In this document: in pieces, positions 44,561 to 58,929 of the stretch
How the letters are laid out: every line of letters begins with the position of its first letter
Position numbering within the stretch: the stretch's first letter is position 1
From: Ailanthus altissimus
Taxonomy: Eukaryota; Streptophyta; Magnoliopsida; Sapindales; Simaroubaceae
DNA length: 64,000 nucleotides
Reading direction: 5' to 3'
Assembly: GCA_946807835.1 (NCBI GenBank)
Contig: OX327712.1
Location: 19,424,001 to 19,488,000 of the forward strand
Translations under genes and position numbers: made by a program
The notes under the pieces: generated by a model
What the model was told of the DNA's origin: nothing
Database searches by the model: none
The model's input: the letters and a program-made list of their open reading frames with translations, nothing else

Positions 44561-47509
44561 CTCGAGAGAGAAAAGAATGTTTTCTCCTTCAATATTAAAT
44601 TTTATAATGATTTATGAGTAAATTTGATGTAACATTATAATTTACTAATAAACTTGAAATAGGCACTTGAGAGGTTGTTTGGCAAATTTTATGCACTTTT
44701 TTTTATTGAGGTTAGAGATTTTAACTTCAGTAAATGTTAGAAATTTATTTCTCTCGTCTTATAAAAATTTATAATTTGGATGGAATCTATTCAAATTTGC
44801 ACCAATTGTTTCTAATGATTTTGATAATGTAGTTTAAATATAATATATCTTAAAATGTATGTGTTATTTTTTAAAAAAAAATCTTAATTATATAATTTAA
44901 TTATAATATTAATAGTGTAATTTAATATAGTATTAATATTTTAATATGATTAATGTAAATAAAAACAAATAAAAACTTGAAACAACTTTTATCACATGTA
45001 CGATAATACAGTTATTATGTTAAATATAATTATTTTTCCATATAGTTCATTGTATTAAGCGAACTAAATGATTGAGGCAAGTCCTCCATTACAAAGGGAA
45101 CTAAAGTCTTTAGGACATCGGACCTCCAAGAGACTTCAGAAACAGAACTTAAAGCTACTCTAGCTAAAATAATGAACCACTTGTTTGCCCTCCGAGGAAC
45201 AAATTGAACCTTGTAAGAACTAAAACTCTCAAAGCTAATTAAGTTAAGAAAGAATGTAATTGATTTGTTGATACATCAGTCGCTGTATTCATAAAGGGTA
45301 AAGACTACTTAGTAGAATATGACCTTTCAGTCTTACTGAGTGGTCTTTTCTGAACAGTCAACATTCTTTTTTAATACTACAACAAATTTGTTAATATTTA
45401 TAATTAAATATTTATTATAAAAATAACAAAATTCAAATTTTACTTAACTCAAATTTGGATTCATATTTTTTTAATAAATTCGAAATTCAATTTTACAATA
45501 ATTTTTTTAATTAGGATCTAAGTTTAAGACCGAATTTTTTTGTCGTACTCACTGAAATGAGAATACTTTAATAATTTTATAGCATTTAAGTTTGTCTTCT
45601 TCAATAATTTGAGGGTATTTCAGTACATCCATATAAACTTTGTCTTAATCAATTAATTGAAGATACTTTTATAATTTCACACTTTCAACGAAGTCAATTG
45701 GCGTTGAGTATTGGTTAATACTAACATCACGAGTAATTTAACAGGCAGGGACTTTTGGTTAATCAATTAGTAAAAGCACATCATAATGGCAGGGACTTTT
45801 TGTTATTAATTATTTTATAAAAACTAATAAGGTAAAATGGTAATTTAACAGGAACTAAATAGTCTTTATATATATATATATATATATATATATGCATCAG
45901 TCACAATTGTGTCCGCAAGTTATTTTTAAGCCAATCATATCTCTCTTATTTTGATATTTTATATCTATCATAATTCTATAATCACAATAAAAATTAAAAA
46001 AAAAAATCAAATTAACTTAAAAACAACGACTTCAGCATTACGACAAATGCCGACACTCTTCATATATAATATATATAATTTTATATTTTTCATAATTTTT
46101 TTCACAATTTTAATTATTAAATTATCATTACTAAAATTCAAATTGACATAAAATTTTATATTTTTAATAAATTATTTAGATAACAATTGGTGGATCCACT
46201 ATAATAATAAAATACTCTCTCCTCTCTTCTTTTCTCTCTCTCTCCAATCTTACTCTTTTTTTTCCTCATTATTACATTTTCTCCGATTAAATTTATGTAT
46301 AAAAATTATACATATAAAATATTTTATTTTATTTAAAAAAAAGTTAGTTTGATTGTTACTCATTAAGCCAATTCATCATAGCATGAACATGATTGTTATA
46401 TTATTCTGACCTTCAAAGCAAATGAATGGATACAAAGTTTTTTTTTTTTTTAAAAAAAAAAAAGTTTGATAGTTGATGTTTTCAACTTTATTTCTCTAGA
46501 GTTGTCGTTGTGCCTACAATTCTTTCTCAAAGGGGAAAAAGTTGAACAAAAAAGCAGATTCAAAATCAAAAAGCAGAAACAAAAGTCAAAGAACATAACC
46601 AAAATACACCAACCAAAAAAGTGAAAGGGAAGTGGAGATAAAGAAAGATAAAGTTGGATGATCAACTTGGCAAAACAAAACAATTGTCCTTTTATCATCA
46701 TCAACTTACCAAAACTTCATCCTCCATTATATGATTCTGACGTGTCAATCATTAATTAATTGATGTTATATAATAAATAAAAAAATTAATTATTATTTAA
46801 TATATAAAATAAATAATAACACATCAATTAGAATATAAAATATACATCCAACTTTATAAACTTAACTCTATTATTTTAAACTCATAATTTTTTAATTAAA
46901 ATATAAAATTTATATCCAACTTTATAATTTTAACACTACTATTTTAGACCTACAATTCTTAAAAACTTTAGAAATCCTAAATTGGTGATGGTGGTGAGTG
47001 TGCGCGGCCGCTACCATGAGCTTCCTAATACGGGAGACCGTCCCGTGAAAAATGAATGGGCGGCCATGTTGTCAGCCTCGTCAGGTCGTGTAAATGTGAA
47101 GGGTGTGGCCTATTAATTTATTCTGAGTTGTGGGTGGTTGAGCTGGTTATGGAAAAAGGAATCGGAAAAAGACAAAGCAAAGCATATACGACAACTTTTA
47201 ATTGCTAAGAATTTTCAATGTACAAGGCCCATAGAACAATATATATAGGCAAGGTCTTAAGTACGGGGTGGGTCTTAATATATATAGGCAAGTTTTCAAA
47301 ACACAAACACTTTTTCTTAGAATTTTATTATTTTAATTATATTTTATATTATAAGAAAAAAAAATTAATGAAAAAATAATTTAAGTAAAATAAATATAAT
47401 TTATAATATATAATGATATTAAATATGCTTAATACTGCTTCATTATAAAATTTTGTTATTAAAATTTAATAGAATAAAACTTGATCAAAGAAAAAACAAA
47501 TATATATAT
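44561..47509. other. AT-rich intergenic sequence
   Basis: No gene is supported. It contains a (TA)n microsatellite at 45867-45893, a T/A homopolymer palindrome at 46439-46463, and a small GC-rich island at 47003-47090 with an ACGGGA...TCCCGT hairpin. Confidence 0.5.
45867..45893. repeat. (TA)n microsatellite
   Basis: It is an uninterrupted run of about 13 TA units. Confidence 0.95.
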
Positions 47510-50500
47510 ATATATAGTACATATTTATTGATGTAATTAGTCTCTTTTAGGAATATAATTTCTTTCAAAGTAGCATATATTAATTTGACAATTTATTAAG
47601 TCGGTACATGTCAATGTTGTAAACAAATTTTTTAAAAGTTGATATTGGTGAAAATTCAATGAACAGATTTATAAATTTATCAATAGAGTATATATATCTA
47701 ACATTAATCTTTTTGTTATGCTACAGCTCATAGGTATAGAATAATTTTTAGATAAATATGTATAGTTTTATTTTCTTTGATATATTTACCTTTAACTTGA
47801 GCAATACAAGTAATATTGTCTTTATATAATTTTGTTAAAATAAGTACCTAACATTGACATAACCAACTAGGCATAGTTTTGTTAGTTAATTGGAGTAAAT
47901 AATCCAAAATATATCGTTCTATGTAACCCATATAAATAAGTTATCACTATGTCTATAAGACATATGTCAAGCTTTTTTTAGACTATAAAATTTATTAAAA
48001 ATCGAAACGTAATTGTGTCTATCACAAAATAAAAAGTTTCATCATAATTAATATCAGATTATTACGAGAAATTTTGAGTAACGAGTCTTACTTTGTATCT
48101 TATGGTCTATTGTTTTTATTATATTTTCATACAAAAATTTATTTGTATCATATGAGTTTGACATCTTCAAGTATTCGGACTACAAGTTCAAATACTTTAA
48201 ACTTGGCTAGAAAAGTCAATTCTGCTTGAATTGATTATTTTCATTGGAGCTAGTCATACATTTATTTGCATTCATAAAAAATTTGTGGCTCAAATTATTA
48301 TTCATAATTTCAATAGCTATTGCCAATAAAAATACATTATCGATTATTCTTTTATCAAGTTTTTACATTTCTCCTGTATAAGTAAAATTTGTACCTTTTT
48401 TCTTCTCATTTTTAATCTCTTCTGTCTCTTTCGGGGCTAATATCTTTTTTAGAGTTAATGTCTCTTTCGGACTTGTGTCTCTTTAAGGATGTATGTCTCT
48501 TTATGGACAATTGACTCTTCTAAAGTCGGACTAAATAGTCGAAATAATATGGATTTATTTATGGCTTGAGTATCATTTTTATCAAAATCCTAATTTTTCA
48601 TTTTCTTCTTCTGTGGAATAATATCTTTTCAGCCAAGTGGTCAATCATGCTTCTAATATGTAATGGATGATTTATTTTCTTTTCTTTTGGTTAAATTATT
48701 CTATAGGAACAATCTCTTAGGCTGTTGTATTAGCAACTGTTATATATGACTTAATTATTTTTAATGTATCTATAAATGTGTCTAATAAATTATTTACAAT
48801 TCTTTGAAGATGAACAATTCTTCACATCTCATTTTTACATAGATTTATATGAGGATCCAAATAATATATGGCGGTCAGTTTCTAAGACAATTCATACCTT
48901 ACTTCCAGAGGCATTTTGTTTTCCTTAATGGTGGGAATATTGTTTCATTCAAAATAGCAATCTATAAATTATGTAGTAAACAAATCACTCGTCAGGGGTT
49001 CAAGATATCTAATAGCTAACGATGAGTTAAAACCAACATAAATTCTCAAAAGGCATTGATGTCTCATTTTAATGTGTTATGAGAGTGTTATAGGTATATG
49101 TATAAAATAACCAAAAGAACGCACATGAGATATATCAAGTTGATGACTAAGTACAAGTTATAATGGAAAATACTAATGATATGCAGTGGGTCTAAAATAA
49201 ATTAATGCTACAGTATGCAGAATAACATATCCTATATAAAATTGATAATTGTGTGCACATAAACAAAATACGTATATTTACCTAGAATCGTTTAATCTTC
49301 GTCTGCTAATTCATTTTGCATGTGAACATGTATCCATTTTACATCAATTTTTACATTTAATATTTTACATTAAATGTAAAACAATTTAATAACTAGTCAT
49401 TAAATGAAATAATACTGGTTATTTCACTGATGTAAAATAACCAGTATTATCTAAATGTATAATTTTGATTGGATAGTCTTAAAATTGAACCCTTAATCTG
49501 ATAGTTTATGTAAATAATCTAGCGAATGTAACATTTTATATAGATAGTAAACAAATATATAACCATCGTATAGATTCATCAACTAAAACTATCAAGTAGT
49601 GAAAATTTTCACTTGTTGGATAGATTGGTCCACAAATATTCCCTCAGATTCCTTGTAAAAATGACGAAGATTCAATACCAATCTTAAAAGAGGATGATCT
49701 AATTACAAGTTTGTCTTATAAGCAAGTATACAAATATTCTTCATTAGATAAGAGAATCTTTAGATTCTATAATGAGTATCCATGAGAATTTTTAATAATC
49801 TATGCATTATTGTTAATATTAGATGACTAAGGTGATTATGCCATAGAATAAACATTTTCAAATTTTTTAACTTTTAGTTTGTTATTGGCATAGCTTTCAA
49901 TTGAATTTACAATTGTATAATATAATCCAAATGATAAAGTCGGCAGTTTTTCTAATTTGCATTTCTCACTGAAACATTAGAAGTAATACAGAAATATTCT
50001 ATATTGTTCTCATTTAAGATTCGATCTAATATCCATTTCGGTGAATATCTTTAAAACTAAGCATATTTCTTCTAAATCTGTTTGTATATTAAAGCATCAA
50101 TAATATATAACTTTGTTCAACTTGCTAACAAGATTACTGTTCTTTGAGAGCTTTCAATTAAATCTATAAGACCTGATATAATATTAACCTTTGCTTCAAT
50201 AATTGCTAGTTTTGAGAAATACTTTTTATTCTGAATGATAATGTGTGTAGTTGTATTGATAATTTATTTTTAATAGACATCATCAACTTTTCTTTCCATA
50301 GTAGATAATTTATTTTTAAAAGTCATTCCTTGCATTAGAAAAAAAAAATTCATATTAAACATCAAGATAACATTACAAAAAAAATCACACTTCTCTTTGA
50401 TTCCTACAAAAGGTTTCATTTCTTTATAAGCATTACAATAAGTTATTTTCATACGAAAAGTACAAAAAAAATCTATCTAAAACTTAATGCATGCTTCTAT

Positions 50501-51365
50501 TATCAAGAAAATTATCAATATTCACTTTTTTATTTCCCAAAAAAATATGCTTCCATTTAGATGTGTAAGATTTGTAAGATGTGAATCATTAATAAGATTT
50601 GTCTCTATATAAATTTTGACTAGATGTTTTGGCATATAACATGTAAGTGACCAATATCTTTTTACACTATGTTGACAACAATATTTTTCATAATTTTTAT
50701 GGCATATTCTCCACATCGTTATTTTTATCTTGATGTTTCTATCCTCTTTTGGTGTTCCTCTATTTTGAGTGTTTATGACCATTGTGCCCCTATGGAGGAT
50801 CGTTCTCTTCCTGCCTCTTTGACTATGTCCAGTCTTGTTATAGATATTTGTGTTCGCTTTAAAGAATAACTAAGAACCAATTAGATATGATTCATGATTT
50901 TTTTTAATAAGAGCTCTTTATTTTATTCAACAAGCAGAAGACATGAGATTAATTCTGAGTATTTTTTGAATTGATATTCGTGATATTATTGATACAGAAC
51001 AACATTAGAAAGCATAAAAAGTAAAAAATATAATATGCCTTGTTCATAACTTTCTTCTCACATAGTTTTAGTTGTGAGGTGATTCTGAACATAGTAGAGT
51101 TGTATTCAACAATAATTCTAAAATCTTGCAATTTCAAATTTGTTCATTTATTATACTCATATCTTTCTTTTAGATTTTTTTTTTCAAAGGATTTGCTGAT
51201 TCGTTATAGAAATATTAAGTTTTCAAAACTCTCATATAAGTGATGACAAAGAAAAATCATAGTCTTTAACTTTTCTTACATAGACACTTGATTTTCCTTC
51301 GTATTTCTACTTTCCAAGCCCATAGTTTTAGTTTATAGATGCACTTTTGCATCTAATTTCACAAA
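47510..51365 (-). mobile_element. Highly decayed Ty1/copia element G
   Basis: Translated on the minus strand with many stops and frame changes, the copia order is still visible. gag lies at about 51365-50270 (LDAKVHL-like start, ITSQLKLCEKKV, a decayed zinc knuckle near 50680-50640). The integrase region lies at about 49850-49400 (WHNHLSH, ICGPIYPT, the TIRLRVQF and YPIKIIHLDNTG region). The RT start is at about 48260-47950 (ETFYFVIDTITFRFLI, then DIVITYLYG). The RNase H end is at about 47870-47560 (a KHISPKFFYTHEL-like and STFKKFVYNIDM segment). Most of RT and the YVDD motif are missing. No LTRs can be assigned. Confidence 0.72.
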
Positions 51366-52326
51366 GGGTAATTACAACAATTATAGATATTGTTTATAAA
51401 AATACAAATCTGGCGATAAATTCACAGTCGAGCATATTAAGATTTGACGATGATGATCTATATCTCTACTTTTCTAAGGATATAGTGACAGAGGAATTAT
51501 ACGGATATGGTTAACCTCAATTTGTATGGTTTAACGCGTCGTTCTATAATATCTGTAACATGTGTAGGGCATCATTCACGGACTTACAGAAGTATTTCGT
51601 AAGACAAATGGGTGTGAACCTAGAGAGTCTCACAATATGAAATATACTCATTGAACACGAGGGTAGCGAGACGGATTGTACGAATCAATCCAGGAAGATT
51701 TCAAAAAGCAAGATACATTTTAGGACCAATCTGGAAAGTGAGAAACATAGCTTGCAAATGTTGCAAACAGGTCCTTATTACATAGAAAATGGAAAATGCA
51801 TACATGTCAACCATGCAAAATGTTTGAATAAATGAGTGACATTTATCACTCATGTATGACATTGCATGGCATTACATGCCTTAATGGTGGACATGTGACC
51901 ACTTCAAAGTCTTAAACTTCTTATAAAAAAATTGAAATGAGTTTCATTTGAACAAATTTAATTCTAAAAATTACAAATTCGTCCAAAAGAGAAGAGAGAA
52001 AATGCAACTTTGAGAAAGTTGCATTTTGGTCCTTAAACTCAATCTTTAAACATTTGATGCATGAACTAGTTAAAGGGTTAAACTAAGTTTGATTTCTGCA
52101 CGAAATACTGATCAAATGCTACTATTCTAACTACTCTAATCCCAACAAATGTTAGAGTCTAAAATTTTTCAAGAAAGGACTTCATTGTGAGCTCAAATGG
52201 CTTCAAAGTTCAACAATCTTCATCAAATCATCTATAATGGTATGTATTCAATTCTTATACTGTTTTTCATTCAGTTATAGTGTGTATATGTTGATTATAT
52301 TATTTTATTCTGTTGTGCAATGTAGG
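51366..52326 (+). repeat. Long copia LTR F (5'-truncated)
   Basis: It matches LTR D: GATGATCTATATCTCTAC (51450), TTGTATGGTTTAAC, GTAAGACAAATGGGTGTGAA and GAGTCTCACAATATGAA occur in the same order. It then continues through a promoter-distal part to an LTR-type end CTGTTGTGCAATGTAG near 52326. It faces the opposite way to the adjoining element G, so it is not that element's LTR. Confidence 0.68.
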
Positions 52327-52965
52327 TTGGACATATATTTTGAAAATTTTTAACATGTATACAATCACATGCATGCACCTTTTAATGCACTAACAAAAAT
52401 AATTACTCTCAAATGTAAAGAATAAACTAAATTATTCATAATGAAATAAGAAATCAATAATAAATATTATTAAATAGTCCAAAAATGGACCAAAACCTTT
52501 TGTGCCGAAAATACAAAATTTGACTAATTAGAAACATAGGCCAAAAATGTTTCATATCCTAAAAATATCTAGTGTCTCGACCCGTCCCGTCCTATCCCAT
52601 CCCAGTTGATTGAGACAAATTTCTTTGTCCTAATCGAGACTAGTCAGGCCCATCCTAAACTTATCCCAGTCCCCTTTTTTCAACCCCTAATTCTTGATGA
52701 CCAATTCAATTTTCTTATTCTTTCATTGTACTTTTCTCTTTCACAATGATAAGAACCGTCCTTCTTATGGAAAATCTTTCAATGAGGCTTCATTAGCTAA
52801 TATGTATGCTTCAGCATTCTAATTCATTGGAATCTAGCTTATTGTTGCTTTTTGCACCTTTCTGGCCATCTCATTTGCCTACTTAGATAGCCTTTCATTC
52901 ATCCTTCCTTAACTATATAATTATTGTTCCATTGTAATGCAACTAATGCTTAATCTATGAATATA
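52327..52965. other. Intergenic sequence
   Basis: I see nothing assignable here. A block of GTCCCGTCCTATCCCATCCC near 52575 is a short degenerate repeat. Confidence 0.45.
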
Positions 52966-53653
52966 TGCAGCTTAATTTCTAACCATTAGCAATTAAGAAA
53001 TTAAAGAGGGAAAAGGTAGAAGAAGAACATACAGAAAATTACTTGATTCGGCAACTTGCCTACGTCCACGGCGGATCAAGATCACTCACTCTTTGTATTG
53101 AATCACAAGGCACTTCACAAAGTATGCCTTTATACAAGAAAGATCACAAAGGAAACTTTATATTACACTCTAGAAATTTTCTCTCACAAAGAACCACAAA
53201 GATTTTTTGCTTGATCACTGAGATCTCTTAGGTTACCACAAAGATATGTTTATAAGCCAATAAAAAGCCTCTATATATGCTTTAGGAAATCCTAGGTTTA
53301 CCCTAAATGTATGGGAGTCGTATTAAGGAGTCTTGAAGTAAGTGGGAGATGGAATAATGAACTCTTCAATTTGGGAAACTGTTCCTACGTCCAGCATCGC
53401 GGCGCTCAGCATCTATCACCGCGGCGCTGATGCGCCCGCTTGGGCGCTGCAGGGCTGATCACCTGGCGCCGCAGCTCTCAGGTTCTGGTTTTGACGCCGC
53501 AGCGCCCACTCATGGTTTCCATTGCACTAGCGCTTGGTACTCCCTTCTTCATTTTTTGCTTCCTTTCGCATCTGTTTTCGATCTTCGCGTATCCTGCGCA
53601 CTTGGCTTGATCTCTAAATTATATCCCGATGATTTTTAATTAATATTCTCACA
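52966..53653 (-). repeat. 3' LTR of copia element B
   Basis: On the minus strand it begins TGTGAGAATATTA (53653) after a GAATTAAAGAGGGAATT polypurine tract, and aligns with LTR A. It includes the GC-rich block at about 53395-53520. The far end near 52966 is approximate because it has decayed. Confidence 0.82.
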
Positions 53654-56600
53654 AATTCCCTCTTTAATTCAAAATCATCCACAAAGCAACTTGATCTCTC
53701 ATTTTTGCATCTTCAATTACCTTCGCAAAGTAGTGACTCTGGTTAAGTCCTTGCATAGATGAACTTAATCAAGGGCAGTGACTTAGTTAATATATTAGCA
53801 GGGTTTTTAGATGACTTTATCTTCGTTAGACTAACTTCACTACTTTGGATAATCTCTCTAATGTAATGGAGCCTCACATCAATGTGTTTCGACATCTCTT
53901 GGAACACTTGATGCTTACTTAGGTGTATGGCACTTTGGCTGTCACATTATACACCGGTGTTCACATCTTTACTAGCCAATACCTCCGCACATATGTCTTT
54001 CAACCACATGGCCTCCTTAATAGCTTCACCAACAGCTACGTACTCCGCCTCTAGGGTAGATGGTGCAACCACATGTTGTAGAACTGATCTCCAACATACA
54101 CTACACCCAAACACTGTAAATATGTAGCCCGTCAACAATCTTCTCTTATCTAGATCACTTGCATTGTTTGAGTCTACGTACCCTTTTACCATTTCACTGA
54201 TGTTCTCATCCCTCTTATACATCAACCCGTGATTTAACGTCCCCCTTAAGATATCTTAGAATCCACTTCACTGCAAGCTAGTAATCCTTACCCGAATTTG
54301 CCATATATTTACTCACCATACTTACAGCCTGTGCTATGTCTGGTCTTATGCAAACCATTGCATCATGATGCTCCTCATAGCGCTTGCATACGGTATTTTA
54401 CTCATCTACAATGTCTCCTCTTCGGATGTTGGCGACTATGCTGCTGAAAGTCTAAAATACATGGCCAAAGAAGTAGAGACAGCTTTTGCGTTGGACATAC
54501 CAAACTTCTCTAGAATTTTAAGTATATATCTCTATTAGGACAAAAAGATAACATCTCTTCTTTCCCTCACAATATCCATACCCAAAATTCTCTTTGCTGC
54601 TCTCAAATCTTTCATCTCAAACTCGTCACTCAACTGCTTCTTGAGCTTCTGTATTTCTTTTATATTCTTACATGCGATCAACATATCATCGACGTATAAA
54701 AGTAAATACATCATCCCACAACTTATGTTCTTGAAGTATACACATCCGTCATACTTACTCCTACTAAAGCCACAAGCCATCATAAACTCATCAAATCTCC
54801 TATACTACTATTTAGGTGATTGCTTTAACCCATATAATGACTTTTTTAGCAAACAAGCATGATCTTCTTTCTCAGGCTCCTCGAACCCTTATGGTTGTGC
54901 CATGTATATCGTCTCTTCAAGCTCTCTATGCCAAAAATTTATCTTTATATCCATTTGCTCTAGATGTAAATCAAGATTTGCACACGTGGCTAACAAAATC
55001 CTAATAGATGTATGCTTGACAACTGAAAAGAATATCTCGTGAAAATTAACTCACTCTCTCTGAGTAAAACTTTGTTCAACTAACCTAGCCTTGAATCTTG
55101 TAGGCTCTATCCCCGGTATCTCCTTCTTCACCTTATACACCCACTTGCACCCAACTAGTTTCTTTTAAGGTCTCTCCACCAACTTCCAGGTAATTTTCTT
55201 CCTATGAGAATTAATCCCTTCTTTCATGGCTTGTTGCCATTATTTTTTATTTTCACTCTTCATAGCCTCACCATATGTCCTAGGCTCATCATACTCAAGA
55301 GTGTAAGCAGAATTAAAAGCATGAGAAACTAGATCTGTTTTTGCATACCTGACTAGTGGGTTAATCGTTTTTCTTAGTCTATCTCTAGCTAGCTGGTACT
55401 CTTCAAGTTCCATCTCATGAGTCTTAGTCTTTCTTTGGGTGGACTTGGAGGAACTCACCGGTGTTCTTGGTTCTTCTTTAAAGATCTCCATGTTGAAGTA
55501 TTGATTTAGGGGTGTATCAGATCTACTATCAGGCTCTACTTCAACTTCTATTAACTCGGGTGCTGGGTCTTCCTTGGGTACATGTTCTTCTTTCTCATCT
55601 TCTTGGGAGGCTTTTAGCATTGTCGTCTCATCGAATGTCACATCATAGGTTATGATACTCATTGGTGGTGTCATGTCTTTACACCACACCTTGTATCCTT
55701 TCACTCATTTGGAATATCCTATGAATACCCTTTGATAGCTCTCGGTTCCAACTTTCTCTCGTTAACATGTACAAAGACGGGGCAACCAAATATTCTGAGG
55801 TAGTCATACTTAGGAGGATTGTCAAACCATTTCTCTTCTGACGTCTTGAAGTCGATTATTGATGAGATACTTCTATTAATCAAATAAGCTGTAGTCAATA
55901 CAGCTTCTCCCCAAAATGCCTTAGAAATCTTTGCATTGGTAAGCATGCATCTAACCCTTTCAAGTAGGGTCCTATTCATCCTCTCAGCTACGCTATTCTA
56001 CTGTAGTGTTGATCTCACCATTCTATGCATTACAATCTTATGCTTGGCACAAAACCCATCAAACTCTTTATTGTAAAATTTGAGGTCGTTGTCAGTTCTC
56101 AACCTCTTCACCCTTTTACTAGTCTGATTCTCAACAAGAGCCTTCTAAGTCTTGAATACATCAAATGCTTGATCCTTTCTCTTTAATATGTAGACCCACA
56201 GCTTCTTTGAATAATCATCAATTAAACTACGAAAATACCTGGCACCACCACGAGTAGTTGTCTGAAATGGTCCCCAAAGACCTAAGTGTATGCAGTCAAG
56301 AGTCCCCTTAGTCTTGTGCTCGCCGGTACTAAACCTTACCCTATGTGCTTTCTCAAGCACATAATGCTCACAAAACTCTAAGGGCTGAAACTTATCCTTA
56401 CCAAACGCCTTTTGACTAAATAACTCCTTCGAGTTTCTCTCGCCTATGTGTGCCAGTCTAAGATGCCACAACTTGGTTTGCATACTCTCATTATCTACAG
56501 AGAATAATATAGAATAACTCATGACTTCATCCTTAATCACATAAATGCCTTTGTGCTTCTATTCTCTCATTACCACCACAGAACCTTTCAATACTCTCAA

Positions 56601-57050
56601 AACCCCTCCGCCGATGGAACACTCATTTTGGTCTAAAGTCCCTAATGAGATCAAGTTCCTCTTGAGATCAAGAACATACCAAAAATTTATCAACTCTCTC
56701 ACTCATCCATTATGCAGCCTAAGTTTAACAATACCAATTCTTATTATCTGATATGCAATGTCATTACCCATTAACACCCTACCACCACTAATAGGCTGAA
56801 AATTTACAAATCAAGACTTATGCGGACACATATGAAAAGTAAAATCAGAATCAAGAACCCATTGTACAATTTTTTTACCATCAGTAGCGACAAGTGTCTT
56901 TGCTCTGTCATAGTTATCATCATAGGCAAACGCAGCGTCCACTTTCTTTTTATTTTGTATTCTTTTCTCATGACAGTCCTTTTATGAAGTGTCCCTATTT
57001 CTTGCAGCAATAGCACTTCTTAAGAGTCCTAGACTTCAATCTTGAAAAGT
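52966..57050 (-). mobile_element. Ty1/copia retrotransposon B (5'-truncated), same family as element A
   Basis: Minus-strand order from 57050 down: zinc knuckle (CYCCKK...GHF, about 57020-56980), protease region, GAG-pre-integrase motif WHLRLAHIGERNSKELF (56480-56430), integrase (GPFQTTTRGGARYF, LIDDYSKKLWVY, NRTLLERVRCMLTNA), RT with YVDD (about 54690) and MKDLRAAKRILGMDI, RNase H (STLEAEYVAVGEA), polypurine tract, LTR. In-frame stops near 54535 and elsewhere, and a CEHYV in place of the usual CEHC zinc ligand, show it is inactive. gag upstream of the zinc knuckle and the 5' LTR are absent. It runs opposite to element A at 1-2140. Confidence 0.92.
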
Positions 57051-58929
57051 AAAAATATGTATATCTATTGTCACAGGTCAAACGTCTATTATTAACTCAA
57101 AAGACTAACATATTAAATAATAATACTTATTTATTTATATATATTTAAAATTTATCTAATTTTTATTTATGTAATATAATACTATACATGAAAGAGACCC
57201 CAACCTTGATTTCAAATTGAAAATAAAATTACCCACCACTCGCCTAGACATGGTGGGCGGGGGGAACAAAATAAATTGGAATTGATGTTTACTTTCATTT
57301 GGTGGATTTGTTTTTAAGTTATGGTCTATCATATTGTTTTTTGGTGGCCGCGGCATGACATGATATGTATAGACTTTTTTCCTTTAAAAAAAAATAATCA
57401 AATGCATTAAATCTGTTTCTTTATGTCTGCTCTTTTATCTTCAAGTCTAATATGATCATTACCTGAAAAAATATATAAAAAAAAAATTACAGCGAAACTT
57501 AACATATCTGGAAAAAAAAAAAAAAAAAGATACTGCATGAGATAAAGACATGAAATCTTTTGTTTGATAAGGGTAAATGGTGTATTCCAAATATCAAAAT
57601 ATTGAGTTAAAGGCTTATTGAAGATTGACGATTATCTTATTTTATTCTTCATTGGCAGCAATATACACGAGTGCTTCATCTTAGTCATCAACTTTAATTT
57701 CATATAATTCTTTTTTAGATGGTAACTACTTTTTTCATGTATAAGTTAAAATATAATTTGTGTGTATTAGTTTTATTATTGACGAAGATGACAAAAGTTT
57801 GTCAATAAAGTAAATTGATATGAAACGAAAAGTTTAAATGTCTTTTAGGGGAAAAACAAAATTAATTGGAGCCTTAATCACGCGCACAATTTTATTAATG
57901 TTATATGTACCTGAACTTTGGATCTCAATTACTTTTCTTGTCTTTTCTTGTTTTTTTTTATTTATTAATTTATTTAGTGAATTTTTTTAAAAAATAATAT
58001 TATATTTTTTAAATAATTTTTTTTAAAAAAATTATATTAAATAATATCTCAATCAATATTAAATTATAAAATAATGTAATTGATAATTTTAAAAATTATA
58101 TTATTTTATTACTTTATAATTATTTGACACATATATTTAAAATAAAAAATTTAAAATATTATTTAAAAAATATAATATTACACTTTTTTATATTATAATC
58201 TTTTTTTTTTTTTGGTGGCCACAGATACGTATGGAGATTTTTTTTTTAATTATATTTTCAAAGGATTTGAATGAAAATTAGCTACCCTAAATATTCAATC
58301 CTCGCCCCTAACTCTTACTAGAACTTGAGTGGCAACTAGTGCGGTGTACTTTTTAATAGCTTAGAAGCTTTAATTTTCTGGTGGGGAATAGAGTCGTCAA
58401 ACAGAACAACAATCATTAATTGATTCTGTAGTTGTCTAAAGTCTATCTCAATAGAATCGATCAATGCTAATCGTATCATCACTTTTAAAAGAAAAAGGAA
58501 AATGGCCATTTTCCTTTAACTTTATACATATATATATATATATACCATCTTTTAATTTTTAAAATTAATCATTACTCTCTTTTAAAAAGTAATTAATCAT
58601 TTTTAAAATCTTAATAAGTAACTTTTAAAAGAAAAACTCAAAAGAAAAGTATACATGAAAAAAAAAAAACAAATTAGGAGGAAATAATAGTTCGCTCACA
58701 CACAAAAAAACAAAACACTTTCATAACAAACAAATATATCCAAAGAAACCTTTAATCATGTTAACTTCTTTTTATTAAAAAGAGAATTTAGTGGAATTGA
58801 ATTGGCAAAATATTGTACAAAATACAATAAGTGATATCAACAAATAAATCTATTAAGATAAAATTAGGTGACATTTGGTGCACTTACAAAAGTCTAATTA
58901 AGCCTTTCAATCCAAATTTTTTTGTGAGT
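57051..58929. other. AT-rich intergenic sequence
   Basis: No gene is supported. A copy of the dispersed repeat seen at 33.7 and 34.1 kb lies at 57070-57190. A (TA)n run lies near 58528-58543. Confidence 0.5.

Noticed and set aside
46439..46463. Poly-T followed by poly-A palindrome
   Set aside because: Simple homopolymers; not evidence of a designed hairpin or terminator.
47003..47020. Cloning-vector contamination suggested by the GCGGCCGC site next to ACCATG
   Set aside because: The flanks are ordinary AT-rich plant-like DNA and no further vector sequence is visible; a chance eight-base site is plausible.
51366..52326. LTR F as the 5' LTR of element G
   Set aside because: Comparison with the anchored LTR at 61500-63591 shows F reads on the plus strand while G reads on the minus strand.
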